A stretch of 64,000 nucleotides of DNA from Kytococcus schroeteri (GTDB lineage Bacteria > Actinomycetota > Actinomycetes > Actinomycetales > Dermatophilaceae), in the NCBI RefSeq assembly GCF_042433515.1, contig NZ_JBHLVH010000004.1:239766-303765 (forward strand), read 5' to 3'. The translations under genes and the position numbers were made by a program. Numbering within the stretch: the stretch's first letter is position 1; the number at the start of each line of letters is the position of its first letter. A model generated the notes under the pieces. It searched no databases, was not told the DNA's origin, and saw nothing but the letters and a program-made list of their open reading frames with translations. Shown here piece by piece: positions 36,830 through 46,947 of the stretch.

Positions 36830-39800
36830 GCGCGGGACTCCTTGCGGCGCAGCAGCACGGTGACGGTGCGGCCCTCGCCGAGGTCCACCTCGCCACGGTG
36901 CCAGTCGCCGCCGGCCGGCAGCGGGGTGTCCGGACCGCCGGCGCCGAACTGCACCGCGAGGGTCTCGTCCATGATGAGCTGCTGGTGGGCCACGGCCGCG
37001 GCCCACACCTGCTCGTCGCCCACCACGGTGAGCGAGATGCGGTCGCCCACCGAGAGCCCGGCGGCGCGGCGCTCGCCCTGCACGGCGCGGATGACGTCGC
37101 GGGCGGTGCCCTCGGCGGCCAGCTCGTCGGTGACCGTGGTGTCGAGCACCACGAAGCCGCCGCCGGGCAGCACGCCGGTGGCCGTGCCCTCGTCGTCGCC
37201 GGAGGTCACGGTCTCCAGGGTGTACTCCCCCTCGACCAAGGCGATGCCGCCGGAGGTGACGGTGCCGTCGGCGTCCACCGACCAGTCACCGGTCTTGGAA
37301 CCCTTGATGACCGTCTGCACGTCCTTGCCCAGGCGCGGGCCGGCGGCGCGCGCGTTGACCACCAGGCGCTGCTCGACGCCGTAGGAGGCGGCCTCGTCGG
37401 AGTCCAGCGCCAGCAGACGCACCTCGCGGACGTTGAGCTCGTCGGCCAGCAGCGCCCCCTGGTCGGCCAGGGCCCGCGGGTCCTCGGTGACCACGGTGAG
37501 GCTCTGCAGCGGCAGGCGGGTGCGCAGCGACCGGGTCTTGCGCAGGCCCGAGCCGACGGAGGCCACCTGGCGGGCGGTCCCCATCGCGGCGGCCAGCGCC
37601 GGGTCGCTCGGGAAGTCCGCGGCGTCCGGCCAGTCGGCCAGGTGCACCGACTCGCCGCCGGTGAGCCCGCGCCAGATCTCCTCGGTGGCGAAGGGCAGGA
37701 GCGGGGCGGCCACGCGGCACACCGTCTCGAGCACCGTGTAGAGGGTGTCGAAGCAGGCGGTGTCGGTGCCCTCCCAGAAGCGGTCGCGGGACCGGCGGAT
37801 GTACCAATTGGTGAGGGTGTCCAGGAAGTCGCGGACCAGCTCGCAGCCGCGGGCCAGGTCGTTGGCGTCCATGCACTCGGTCACCTCGCGTACCAGCGTG
37901 CCGGTGGCGTCCAGCACGTAGCGGTCCAGCGGGTCGGTCGAGGCCGTGGACCACTGGGCGCGGTGCCCGCCCTCGCCGGCGGCGTTGGCGTACATGGCGA
38001 AGAAGGACCACGCGTTCCACAGCGGGATCATCACCTGCCGCACGCCGTCGCGGATGCCCTGCTCGGTCACCACGAGGTTGCCGCCGCGCAGGATGGGGCT
38101 GCTCATGAGGAACCAGCGCATCGCGTCGGCGCCGTCGCGGTCGAACACCTCGGAGACGTCCGGGTAGTTGCGCAGCGACTTGCTCATCTTCTGGCCGTCG
38201 CTGCCCAGCACGATGCCGTGGCAGATGACATTGCTGAACGCCGGGCGGTCGAAGAGCGCGGTGGCCAGCACGTGCATCGTGTAGAACCAGCCGCGGGTCT
38301 GGCCGATGTACTCCACGATGAAGTCGGCCGGGAAGTGGTGCTCGAACCACTCGGCGTTCTCGAAGGGCACGTGGTTCTGGGCGTAGGACATCGAGCCCGA
38401 GTCGAACCAGACGTCCAGCACGTCCTCCACGCGGCGCATGGTGGAGCCGGTGTGCTCCCCCGGCGCGGCGCCGGCGTTGCGCGGGTCGTCCGGGTTGGGG
38501 CGGGTCAGGTGGTCCACCCACGGGCGGTGCAGGTCCACCTCGCCGGCGGCGTTGCGCGGCAGCTCGCCGAAGTCGGCCTCGATGTCGGCCAGCGAGCCGT
38601 ACACGTCGGTGCGGGGGTACTCGGGGTCGTCGCTCACCCACACCGGCACCGGGGAGCCCCAGTAGCGGTTTCGGGTGATGGACCAGTCGCGGGCGCCCTC
38701 GAGCCACTTGCCGAACTGGCCGTGCTTGACGTTCTCCGGCACCCAGGTGATCTGCTCGTTGTTCTCGAGCATCCGGTCCTTGACGTCGGTGACCTTCACG
38801 AACCAGGACTCGACGCCCTTGTACATCAGGGGCGTGCGGCAGCGCCAGCAGTGCGGGTAGGAGTGGTCGTAGGTCTCGTGGCGCAGCAGCACGGTGCCCG
38901 GGCTCACCGACCCGGTGTCCTGCCCGGCCTGGCCGCCGACCGCCCGGGTGGCGGCCTTGAGGTGGGCGATGATCGGCGCGTTGGCGTCGAACACCTGCAG
39001 GCCCGCGTACTCGCCGACCGGGGCGGTGAAGGTGCCGTCGGCGGCCACCGGCATCACCGGCTCGATGCCCTCGCGGTCGGTGACCACCTTGTCGTCCTCA
39101 CCGAAGGCGCCGGCCGAGTGCACCAGACCCGTACCGTCGGTGGTCGTCACGAAGTCGGCCTCCACCACGCGGTGGGCGTTCTCCTGGCCGCGGTAGTAGC
39201 TGAACGGCGGCTCGTAGGAGCGGCCCAGCAGGTCGGCACCCTTGAGGCGCTCCACCACGCGCGAGGCGGGATCCTCGCCGAGCTCGCGCGCGTACGCCTC
39301 GAGGCGCGCCTCGGCCACCACGTAGCGCTGGGAGGCGCCGGTCGGGTCGGTGGCGGGGTCGGACTCCACCACCACGTAGTCGATGTCGGGCCCCACCATC
39401 ACCGCGAGGTTGCTGGGCAGGGTCCACGGGGTGGTCGTCCACACCAGCGCGGTCTCGCCGGTCTCCAGGCGCACGCCGACGGTGACGGCCGGGTCCTGGC
39501 GCATCTGGTAGACGTCGTCGTCCATGCGCAGCTCGTGGGCGCTCAGCGGGGTCTGGTCGCGCCAGCAGTAGGGCAGCACGCGGAAGTCCTGGTAGGCCAG
39601 CCCCTTCTCGTGGAGCTGCTTGAACGCCCAGATGACGCTCTCCATGTACTCCACGTTGAGGGTCTTGTAGTCGTTCTCGAAGTCGACCCAGCGGCCCATG
39701 CGGTGCACGTACGCCTGCCACTCGTCGGTGTACTTCAGCACCGAGGCACGGCACGCGTCGTTGAAGGAGTCGATGCCCTTCTGGAGGATCTCCTCCTTGG

Positions 39801-40212
39801 TGGTGATGCCCAGCTGGCGCATGGCCTCGAGCTCGGCCGGCAGGCCGTGGGTGTCCCAGCCGAAGCGGCGCTCCACGCGCTGGCCTCGCATGGTGCGGTA
39901 GCGCGGCACCACGTCCTTGACGTAGCCGGTGAGCAGGTGGCCGTAGTGCGGCAGGCCGTTGGCGAAGGGCGGCCCGTCGAAGAAGACGTACTCGTTCTCA
40001 CCGTTGGTCCCTGCGGGGCGGTTCTCCACGCTCTTGCGGAAGGTGTCGCCGGCCTCCCAGTGGCGCAGCACGCCCTGCTCGATCTCCGGGAAGGACGGCG
40101 CGGTCACGCCGCTGCCGGGGGCACCGGGGGTGCCGGTGCGCACGATGGGGTACACGCCCGGGCCGGCGGGCGGGGTCTGCTCAGCGGGGGTGGTCTCGGG
40201 TGCGGTGCTCAT
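36826..40212 (-). CDS. ileS: Isoleucyl-tRNA synthetase
   Basis: A 1128-residue class I synthetase. HIGH-like motif HYGH is at 89-92 and the second motif KMSKSLRN follows the DFIVEYIGQTRGWFYTM block. The editing domain (TTTPWTLPSNLAV and surroundings) is intact. Length and sequence (WDTHGLPAELEA) place it with the longer IleS2/eukaryote-like group typical of many Actinobacteria, which is often tolerant of mupirocin; resistance here is inferred. A C-terminal domain follows the anticodon-binding domain. GAGGAG lies 6 nt before the ATG and is the target of an upstream T-box. Confidence 0.96.
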   Translation of the reverse strand: MSTAPETTPAEQTPPAGPGVYPIVRTGTPGAPGSGVTAPSFPEIEQGVLRHWEAGDTFRKSVENRPAGTNGENEYVFFDGPPFANGLPHYGHLLTGYVKDVVPRYRTMRGQRVERRFGWDTHGLPAELEAMRQLGITTKEEILQKGIDSFNDACRASVLKYTDEWQAYVHRMGRWVDFENDYKTLNVEYMESVIWAFKQLHEKGLAYQDFRVLPYCWRDQTPLSAHELRMDDDVYQMRQDPAVTVGVRLETGETALVWTTTPWTLPSNLAVMVGPDIDYVVVESDPATDPTGASQRYVVAEARLEAYARELGEDPASRVVERLKGADLLGRSYEPPFSYYRGQENAHRVVEADFVTTTDGTGLVHSAGAFGEDDKVVTDREGIEPVMPVAADGTFTAPVGEYAGLQVFDANAPIIAHLKAATRAVGGQAGQDTGSVSPGTVLLRHETYDHSYPHCWRCRTPLMYKGVESWFVKVTDVKDRMLENNEQITWVPENVKHGQFGKWLEGARDWSITRNRYWGSPVPVWVSDDPEYPRTDVYGSLADIEADFGELPRNAAGEVDLHRPWVDHLTRPNPDDPRNAGAAPGEHTGSTMRRVEDVLDVWFDSGSMSYAQNHVPFENAEWFEHHFPADFIVEYIGQTRGWFYTMHVLATALFDRPAFSNVICHGIVLGSDGQKMSKSLRNYPDVSEVFDRDGADAMRWFLMSSPILRGGNLVVTEQGIRDGVRQVMIPLWNAWSFFAMYANAAGEGGHRAQWSTASTDPLDRYVLDATGTLVREVTECMDANDLARGCELVRDFLDTLTNWYIRRSRDRFWEGTDTACFDTLYTVLETVCRVAAPLLPFATEEIWRGLTGGESVHLADWPDAADFPSDPALAAAMGTARQVASVGSGLRKTRSLRTRLPLQSLTVVTEDPRALADQGALLADELNVREVRLLALDSDEAASYGVEQRLVVNARAAGPRLGKDVQTVIKGSKTGDWSVDADGTVTSGGIALVEGEYTLETVTSGDDEGTATGVLPGGGFVVLDTTVTDELAAEGTARDVIRAVQGERRAAGLSVGDRISLTVVGDEQVWAAAVAHQQLIMDETLAVQFGAGGPDTPLPAGGDWHRGEVDLGEGRTVTVLLRRKESRA

Positions 40213-40217
40213 CGCGG

Positions 40218-40485
40218 CTCCTCGTCTCGTGCCGCACGACCTGGTCGTGCTGCTCGTGCTGCCGAGGACGACACCCACCGACGGCGGGTCCCGCGGTACC
40301 ACCTCTCTTGCCCGGCCTCCCGTCCGCACCCGGGGGGCGGACGACGGGGACGGGCCCCTTCGTGACGGCTGTCTCGGGCCTACCCGTCCGGGTCTAGTGA
40401 GCCCACCTGTGGCCGCCCGTGGGGCGCCCGGTGGGTGGGCCGTTCTTCCGGAAGGCTCCCCGGTGATGGCCGGATCGCTGCCTCT
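40218..40485 (-). promoter_or_regulatory. T-box riboswitch (translational type) controlling ileS
   Basis: The minus-strand leader contains the T-box sequence AGGTGGTACCGCGG (plus-strand 40291-40304), which binds the uncharged tRNA 3' end. A conserved actinobacterial ileS stretch (TAGACCCGGACGGGT, plus-strand 40395-40409) lies further upstream. ATC triplets read at plus positions 40465-40467 or 40473-40475 are candidate isoleucine specifiers ahead of CCGGGGAGCC. The segment TCCTCG (plus 40263-40268) is complementary to CGAGGA at the ribosome binding site (40219-40224), so uncharged tRNA-Ile should free the site. It fits the known translational class found in actinobacterial ileS genes. Confidence 0.85.
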
Positions 40486-40491
40486 GATACC

Positions 40492-40497
40492 AGCCTA
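40492..40497 (-). promoter_or_regulatory. -10 element for the ileS T-box transcript
   Basis: TAGGCT on the minus strand, placed so that transcription starts near 40485, at the base of the T-box leader. Confidence 0.5.
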
Positions 40498-40542
40498 CCG
40501 GGTCCCCGGGCCACCAGGGAGCCGACCGCCACCAGCGGGTGC

Positions 40543-40548
40543 GACAAT
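40543..40548 (+). promoter_or_regulatory. -10 element, leaderless promoter of valS
   Basis: GACAAT ends 7 nt before the valS ATG; no Shine-Dalgarno. valS and ileS are divergent, with T-box control only on ileS. Confidence 0.6.
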
Positions 40549-40555
40549 GCCGCGC

Positions 40556-43207
40556 ATGACCGACTCCTCTGCCGCCCGTCCCGCCCAGCTGCCCGACAAG
40601 CCGTCCGTCGACGGCCTCGAGGACCGCTGGACCGCGGTATGGCAGGAGCAGGACACCTACGCGTTCGACCGCGAGCGTGCCGCCTCGCTGCCCCGCGACC
40701 AGCGCTTCACCATCGACACCCCGCCGCCCACCGCGTCGGGCTCGCTCCACGTGGGCCACGTCTTCGGCTACACGCAGGCCGACTGCATGGCGCGCTACCA
40801 CCGCATGACGGGCAAGGAGGTCTTCTACCCCATCGGGTGGGACGACAACGGCCTGCCCACCGAGCGCCGCGTGCAGAACTACTACGGCGTGCGCGGCGAC
40901 ATCAACCAGCCGTACGTGGAGGGCTACGAGCCCCCGCAGCGCGGTGGTGAGGGCAAGTCCGTGAAGGCCGCCGACCAGCAGCCCATCAGCCGCCCCAACT
41001 TCATCGAGCTGTGCCACGAACTGACCGTGGAGGACGAGAAGGCCTTCGAGGCGCTCTTCCGCCGCCTGGGCCTCTCGCTGGACTGGAACTTCCAGTACCG
41101 CACCATCGACGACAACGCCCGCGCCACCAGCCAGCAGGCCTTCCTGCGCAACCTGGAGCGTGGCGAGGCCTACTCCGCCGAGGCCCCCGGGCTGTGGGAC
41201 GTCACCTTCCAGACCGCCGTGGCCCAGGCCGAGCTGGAGGCTCGCGACTACCCGGGCGCCTACCACCGGCTGGCCTTCCACGGCCCCGAGGGTGACGTGG
41301 AGATCGAGACCACCCGCCCCGAGCTGCTGCCGGCCTGCGTGGCCCTCATCGCCCACCCGGACGACGAGCGCTACCAGCACCTGTTCGGCACCACCGTGCG
41401 CACCCCGCTGTACGACGTCGAGGTGCCGGTGGTGGCCCACACCGCCGCCGAGATGGACAAGGGCGCCGGCATCGCCATGTGCTGCACGTTCGGTGACCTC
41501 ACCGACGTCACCTGGTGGCGCGAGCTGCAGCTGCCGACCCGGTCGGTGATCACCCGCAACGGACGCCTGGTCGGTGAGACGCCCGAGTGGCTCGCCGACT
41601 CCCCGGCGGCCGACTTCTACGCCTCCTCGGTGGCCACCAAGACGGTGCACACCGCCCGCGAGAACACGGTCGAGGCCCTGCGCGCCTCCGGGGAGCTCAT
41701 CGGGGAGCCGCAGAAGACCCAGCGCAAGGCGAACTTCTTCGAGAAGGGCGACAAGCCGCTGGAGATCGTCACCTCGCGCCAGTGGTACATCCGCAACGGC
41801 GGGCGCGACGCGGACCTCAACGCCGCCCTCATTGCCCGCGGGCAGGAGGTGGACTTCCACCCGGCCTACATGGAGCGCCGTCACGCCAACTGGATCGAGG
41901 GCCTCAACGGCGACTGGCTGGTGAGCCGCCAGCGCTTCTTCGGCGTGCCCTTCCCCATCTGGTACCCGCTGGACGCCGACGGCGAGCCGGACCACGAGCA
42001 CCCCATCACCCCCGCCGAGGCCGACCTGCCGGTGGACCCGCAGTCCGACACCGCGCCGGGTTACGACGAGTCGCAGCGCGACCAGCCGGGCGGCTTCACC
42101 GCCGACCCGGACGTGCTGGACACCTGGGCCACCAGCTCGCTCAGCCCGCAGATCATCGGCGGCTGGCGCAACGACCCCGAGCTGTTCGACCTGGTGTTCC
42201 CGATGGACGTGCGCCCGCAGGGCCACGACATCATCCGCACGTGGCTGTTCAGCACCATCGTGCGCGCCCACCACGAGCACGGCTCGGTGCCGTGGCACAA
42301 CGCCACCCTCAACGGCTGGATCCTGGACCCGGACCGCAAGAAGATGTCCAAGTCCAAGGGCAACGTGGTCACCCCGGTGGACCTGCTCGAGCAGCACGGG
42401 TCCGATGCGGTCCGCTACTGGGCGGCCTCGGCCCGCCAGGGCGTGGACACCGCCTTCGACACCCAGCAGATGAAGGTGGGGCGTCGCCTGGCCATCAAGC
42501 TGCTCAACGCCTCGAAGTTCGCCCTGGGCTTCGGTGAGGTGGCCGGTGCGCAGACCGCCGAGCAGCTCCTGGCCGCCGTGACCGAGCCGGTGGACCGCTC
42601 CCTGTTGGTGGAGCTGGCCGGCGTGGTGGAGCAGGCCACCGCCGGCTTCGAGGCGTGGGACTACACCAAGGCCCTGGAGGTCACCGAGACCTTCTTCTGG
42701 TCGTTCTGCGACGACTACCTGGAGCTCGTGAAGTCGCGCGCCTACGGCGCCGAGGACGGGGCCTCCGCCGCCACCACCTCGGCCCGCGCCGCCCTGCGCG
42801 TGGCCCTGGACGTCCAGCTGCGCCTGCTGGCGCCCTTCCTGCCGTTCGCCACCGAGGAGGTCTGGAGCTGGTGGCACGCCGGCAGCGTGCACCGCGCGCC
42901 GTGGCCCACCACCGGTGAGCTGGCCGTTCCCGGGGTCCAGGAGGGCGACGCGGCCGTGAAGCCGGCCGCGGCGGCCGTGCTCGCCGGCATCCGCAAGGCC
43001 AAGTCCGAGGCCAAGATGGGCATGCGCGCCCAGGTGACCGCCATGACCCTGGCCGGCCCGGCCGACCAGCGCGAGGCCGCGCACCGCGCGTGGGAGGACG
43101 TCGTCTCCTCGGGCCACGTGGTGTGCGAGGTCACCGAGACCGACGGCGAGACCCTGGAGGTCCGCGACACCGAGCTCGTGAAGGTGGAGAAGCCGAAGAA
43201 GGACTGA
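40556..43207 (+). CDS. valS: Valyl-tRNA synthetase
   Basis: An 883-residue class I synthetase. HVGH at residues 65-68 and KMSKS near 596-600 are the ATP-binding motifs; DIIRTWLFSTIVR and the editing domain lie between. The protein begins PDKPSVDGLEDRWTAVWQEQDTYAF. No C-terminal zinc or long coiled coil is seen; KAKSEAKMGMRAQV is followed by a short basic end. It is transcribed rightward from a leaderless promoter, divergent from ileS. Confidence 0.96.
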   Translation: MTDSSAARPAQLPDKPSVDGLEDRWTAVWQEQDTYAFDRERAASLPRDQRFTIDTPPPTASGSLHVGHVFGYTQADCMARYHRMTGKEVFYPIGWDDNGLPTERRVQNYYGVRGDINQPYVEGYEPPQRGGEGKSVKAADQQPISRPNFIELCHELTVEDEKAFEALFRRLGLSLDWNFQYRTIDDNARATSQQAFLRNLERGEAYSAEAPGLWDVTFQTAVAQAELEARDYPGAYHRLAFHGPEGDVEIETTRPELLPACVALIAHPDDERYQHLFGTTVRTPLYDVEVPVVAHTAAEMDKGAGIAMCCTFGDLTDVTWWRELQLPTRSVITRNGRLVGETPEWLADSPAADFYASSVATKTVHTARENTVEALRASGELIGEPQKTQRKANFFEKGDKPLEIVTSRQWYIRNGGRDADLNAALIARGQEVDFHPAYMERRHANWIEGLNGDWLVSRQRFFGVPFPIWYPLDADGEPDHEHPITPAEADLPVDPQSDTAPGYDESQRDQPGGFTADPDVLDTWATSSLSPQIIGGWRNDPELFDLVFPMDVRPQGHDIIRTWLFSTIVRAHHEHGSVPWHNATLNGWILDPDRKKMSKSKGNVVTPVDLLEQHGSDAVRYWAASARQGVDTAFDTQQMKVGRRLAIKLLNASKFALGFGEVAGAQTAEQLLAAVTEPVDRSLLVELAGVVEQATAGFEAWDYTKALEVTETFFWSFCDDYLELVKSRAYGAEDGASAATTSARAALRVALDVQLRLLAPFLPFATEEVWSWWHAGSVHRAPWPTTGELAVPGVQEGDAAVKPAAAAVLAGIRKAKSEAKMGMRAQVTAMTLAGPADQREAAHRAWEDVVSSGHVVCEVTETDGETLEVRDTELVKVEKPKKD

Positions 43208-43222
43208 GGCCCCTCCCCCACG

Positions 43223-43264
43223 ACGACGGCGGCGGTCACCCCACGGGGTGGCCGCCGCCGTCGT
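43223..43264. terminator. Bidirectional terminator between valS and the C39-like gene
   Basis: ACGACGGCGGCGG (43223-43235) pairs exactly with CCGCCGCCGTCGT (43252-43264). Confidence 0.75.
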
Positions 43265-43292
43265 GTGCGGGAGCGAGCTCGGCTCCGGGGGC

Positions 43293-43919
43293 TCAGACGC
43301 GGGGGCCGACCACCACCCACGGCACCGGCCAGCCGCCCACCCGCTGGATGCCGGCGGCCAACTCGTCGACGTCGGCCTCCACCACGGTGCCGGCCGCGGG
43401 GTCGTAGAGCGCCCAGCGGCCCGCGGCGTCCTCGGCCACCACCGCGACGTGGCGCGGCATCCAGCGCGTGCCCACGTAGAGCAGCGCCGGCTCGTGGGTG
43501 CCGGTGCCCGCCAGGGCTCCGGCGAGCTGCTCGGCCCCGCCGGTGCGCACGGCCCGCAGACCGTAGCGGAGGTGCCCCAGCCCCTCGGTGTGCACCACCT
43601 GCCGCAGCTCGGCCAGTGCGCCCCACGGCGGGGTCCCCAGCGCCATCGGCCACGGGAAGCGCAGCGCACGGGCCTCCCACGGGTTGTTGGTGCGCCCGAA
43701 GGTGGCGAACTCGGTGGTGCGGAAGTCCTGGCCCTCCACCAGGTCGTCGGCGGACGGCAGGGGCATGCGCTCCAGCAGGCGGCGCGCGACCACAAGGCTG
43801 GCCGCCCCGCAGGTGACGGGGCTGGACTGGCGCGGCAGCCGCATCCCCACCGCCAGGGTGTCGGGCTGGAGGGCGGCACGGGGGCTCGTGGGGGTGCTGT
43901 CGGCGGGCTGGGCGGTCAC
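43293..43919 (-). CDS. Papain-like (peptidase C39-like) protein
   Basis: A 208-residue protein with a possible catalytic Cys in RQSSPVTCGAASLVVARRLL and a His/Asp-containing strand RHVAVVAEDAAGRWALYDPAAG. This order, C then H then D, is that of C39/BtrH-like papain-fold proteins. No transmembrane or transporter domain is attached, so it is not a bacteriocin exporter. Substrate and activity are not known. The GTG start has GAGGAG upstream; it lies 45 bases upstream of clpX on the same strand (clpX lies to the right and is transcribed before it). Confidence 0.6.
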   Translation of the reverse strand: MTAQPADSTPTSPRAALQPDTLAVGMRLPRQSSPVTCGAASLVVARRLLERMPLPSADDLVEGQDFRTTEFATFGRTNNPWEARALRFPWPMALGTPPWGALAELRQVVHTEGLGHLRYGLRAVRTGGAEQLAGALAGTGTHEPALLYVGTRWMPRHVAVVAEDAAGRWALYDPAAGTVVEADVDELAAGIQRVGGWPVPWVVVGPRV

Positions 43920-43964
43920 GTCGGTCTCCTCGCTGTCAGCAGGTCCTCGCCCACCCGGTGCGGG

Positions 43965-45236
<1,272 letters not shown>

Positions 45237-45319
45237 TGACCTCTCCCGTCCGTCCGGTGGTGACTGCGCTCCACGCTACCCCCGGCCTCCGACGACCTCG
45301 GGGCAGGGGCCACGATGCG

Positions 45320-45360
45320 CCGCAGGGGACCGCCACCTGCACGGTGGCGGCCCCCTGCGG
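45320..45360 (-). terminator. Terminator after clpP2
   Basis: Inverted repeat CCGCAGGGG-CCGCCACC with GGTGGCGG-CCCCTGCGG and a short TGCA-type loop. It divides clpP1-clpP2 from clpX transcription. Confidence 0.7.
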
Positions 45361-45378
45361 GGTGCGGCGGGAGGGTAC

Positions 45379-46032
45379 TCAGCCCTCCAGGGCGGCCTTG
45401 CGGCTCGGGAGCACCGCGTCGACGAGGCCGTACTCCTTGGCCTCCTGCGCGGAGAGGATCTTGTCGCGCTCGATGTCGTTGCGGACCTTCTCCGGGGTCT
45501 GACCCGAGTGCTTGGCCCAGGTGTCCTCCAGCCAGGTGCGCATGCGCAGCACCTCGTTGGCGGTGATCTCCAGGTCGGAGGCCATGCCGCCGGTGCCCTC
45601 CATGGCGGGCTGGTGGATGAGGATGCGCGAGTTGGGCAGGGCGAAGCGCTTGCCCGGCGCACCGGCCGCCAGCAGCACGGCGCCGGCCGAGGCGGCCTGG
45701 CCGAGCACGAAGGTCTGCACGTCCGGGCGGATGAACTGCATCGTGTCGTAGATGGCCGTCATCGCGGTGAACGAGCCGCCCGGGGAGTTGATGTACATCA
45801 GCACGTCGCGGTCCGGGTCCTGGGACTCCAGCACCAGCAGCTGGGCGATGATGTCGTCCGCCGAGGCGTCGTCGATCTGCACGCCGCAGAAGATGATGCG
45901 GTCCTCGAACAGCTTGGTGTACGGGTCCTGACGCTTGCTGCCGTAGGCGGTGCGCTCCTCGAACTGCGGGAGCACGTAGCGGGAGCTGGGGCCGGGCACG
46001 TGCAGACGTCCCTGGGCGCTGGCGTGGGTCAT
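45379..46032 (-). CDS. clpP2: ATP-dependent Clp protease proteolytic subunit ClpP2
   Basis: A 217-residue serine peptidase: Ser115 in GQAASAGAVLL and His140 in LIHQPAMEG; the oxyanion loop SPGGS is at 83-87. In Actinobacteria, ClpP1 and ClpP2 form a mixed tetradecamer. The start ATG at 46032 has GGAGGAAAC immediately upstream; the in-frame GTG at 46086 (overlapping the clpP1 stop) could add an 18-residue His/Pro-rich leader but has no better ribosome binding site. Downstream of clpP1 in one operon. Confidence 0.95.
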   Translation of the reverse strand: MTHASAQGRLHVPGPSSRYVLPQFEERTAYGSKRQDPYTKLFEDRIIFCGVQIDDASADDIIAQLLVLESQDPDRDVLMYINSPGGSFTAMTAIYDTMQFIRPDVQTFVLGQAASAGAVLLAAGAPGKRFALPNSRILIHQPAMEGTGGMASDLEITANEVLRMRTWLEDTWAKHSGQTPEKVRNDIERDKILSAQEAKEYGLVDAVLPSRKAALEG

Positions 46033-46082
46033 GTTTCCTCCGTGCATCATCGGCGTGTGGGCGGGAACCTGCGGGTGGTGGG

Positions 46083-46760
46083 TCACTTGCCCTCCTGGCC
46101 GGTCTCACCGGCGTGGGCCCGGTCCTCGTCGGCCACGTCGCCCTTCTTCACGTCCTGGGTGTCGGTGGAGGTCTGGAAGACGTGGTCCACGAAGCCGTAC
46201 TCCTTTGCCTCCTGCGCGGTGAACCAGCGGTCACGGTCGGAGTCCTTGGTGATCTGCTCCGTGCTCTGGCCGGTGTGCTCGGCGATGAGCTCGGCCATCT
46301 GGCGCTTGATGTGCAGCAGCTGCTCGGCCTGGATCTTGATGTCCGAGGCCGTACCGCCGACGCCGCCGGAGGGCTGGTGCATCATGACGCGGCTGTGCGG
46401 GGTGGCGTAGCGCTTGCCGGGGGTGCCGGCCGAGAGCAGGAACTGACCCATCGAGGCCGCCAGGCCCATGGCCACGGTCGCCACGTCGTTGGGGATCCAG
46501 TTCATGGTGTCGAAGATCGCCATGCCGGCGGTCACCGAGCCGCCCGGGGAGTTGATGTACAGCCAGATGTCGGCGTTGGGGTCCTCGGCCGAGAGCAGCA
46601 GCAGCTGGGCGCAGATGGCGTTCGCGTTGTCGTCACGCACGTCCGAGCCGAGGAAGACGATGCGCTCCTTCAGCAGGCGGTTGTAGATCTGGTCGTCCAG
46701 ACCCGCCAGTCGCGCGCCCTCACTGGCCACGGCGGGGGTCGATGCGGTGTGCTCGCTCAC
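46083..46760 (-). CDS. clpP1: ATP-dependent Clp protease proteolytic subunit ClpP1
   Basis: A 225-residue serine peptidase with Ser103 in GLAASMGQFLL, His128 in MMHQPSGG, and INSPGGSVTAGM at 69-80. Processing of an N-terminal propeptide is likely (mature start near KERIVFLGS). The acidic C-terminus (GDVADEDRAHAGETGQEGK) is longer than in E. coli ClpP. The GTG has AAGGAG 8 nt upstream. First gene of the clpP1-clpP2 operon, which follows tig in the conventional order. Confidence 0.96.
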   Translation of the reverse strand: MSEHTASTPAVASEGARLAGLDDQIYNRLLKERIVFLGSDVRDDNANAICAQLLLLSAEDPNADIWLYINSPGGSVTAGMAIFDTMNWIPNDVATVAMGLAASMGQFLLSAGTPGKRYATPHSRVMMHQPSGGVGGTASDIKIQAEQLLHIKRQMAELIAEHTGQSTEQITKDSDRDRWFTAQEAKEYGFVDHVFQTSTDTQDVKKGDVADEDRAHAGETGQEGK

Positions 46761-46808
46761 GGGCGTCTCTCCTTCGTCGGACGGTTCCTGGTGTGGATCC
46801 CTCGAGGG

Positions 46809-46870
46809 ACGCTAACGCCGAGCCGTCCCGCTTTCGTCCCGGCCGGCGGCCCTGTTCGCCCTCAGCGCAC
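46809..46870 (-). promoter_or_regulatory. clpP1-clpP2 promoter with a possible ClgR site
   Basis: -10 TAGCGT lies at 46809-46814 (start about 46802, leader about 42 nt). Upstream, TGTTCGCCCTCAGCGCAC at 46853-46870 matches the published ClgR consensus WNNWCGCYNANRGCGWWS except for two positions. Its centre is about 60 bases before the predicted start, a usual place for an activator. ClgR control of clp genes is established in Corynebacterium, Streptomyces and Mycobacterium; here it is only suggested. Confidence 0.35.
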
Positions 46871-46894
46871 GCACCTGCCACCCCGGACACGCGG

Positions 46895-46928
46895 ACGGGG
46901 CCGCTGCGCGCTCGCGCAACGGCCCCGT
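46895..46928 (-). terminator. Terminator after tig
   Basis: ACGGGGCCG (46895-46903) pairs with CGGCCCCGT (46920-46928), with additional GCGCG/CGCGC pairing inside the loop. Confidence 0.65.
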
Positions 46929-46947
46929 CCTGCGGGTGACCCGGGGG

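Noticed and set aside
43293..43919. Bacteriocin-processing peptidase
   Set aside because: No ABC transporter domain, double-glycine leader gene or export genes nearby.
46032..46086. In-frame GTG at 46086 as clpP2 start
   Set aside because: It overlaps the clpP1 stop as GTGA, but the ATG at 46032 has a strong GGAGG at correct spacing and gives the usual length. It may add a leader peptide; not excluded.
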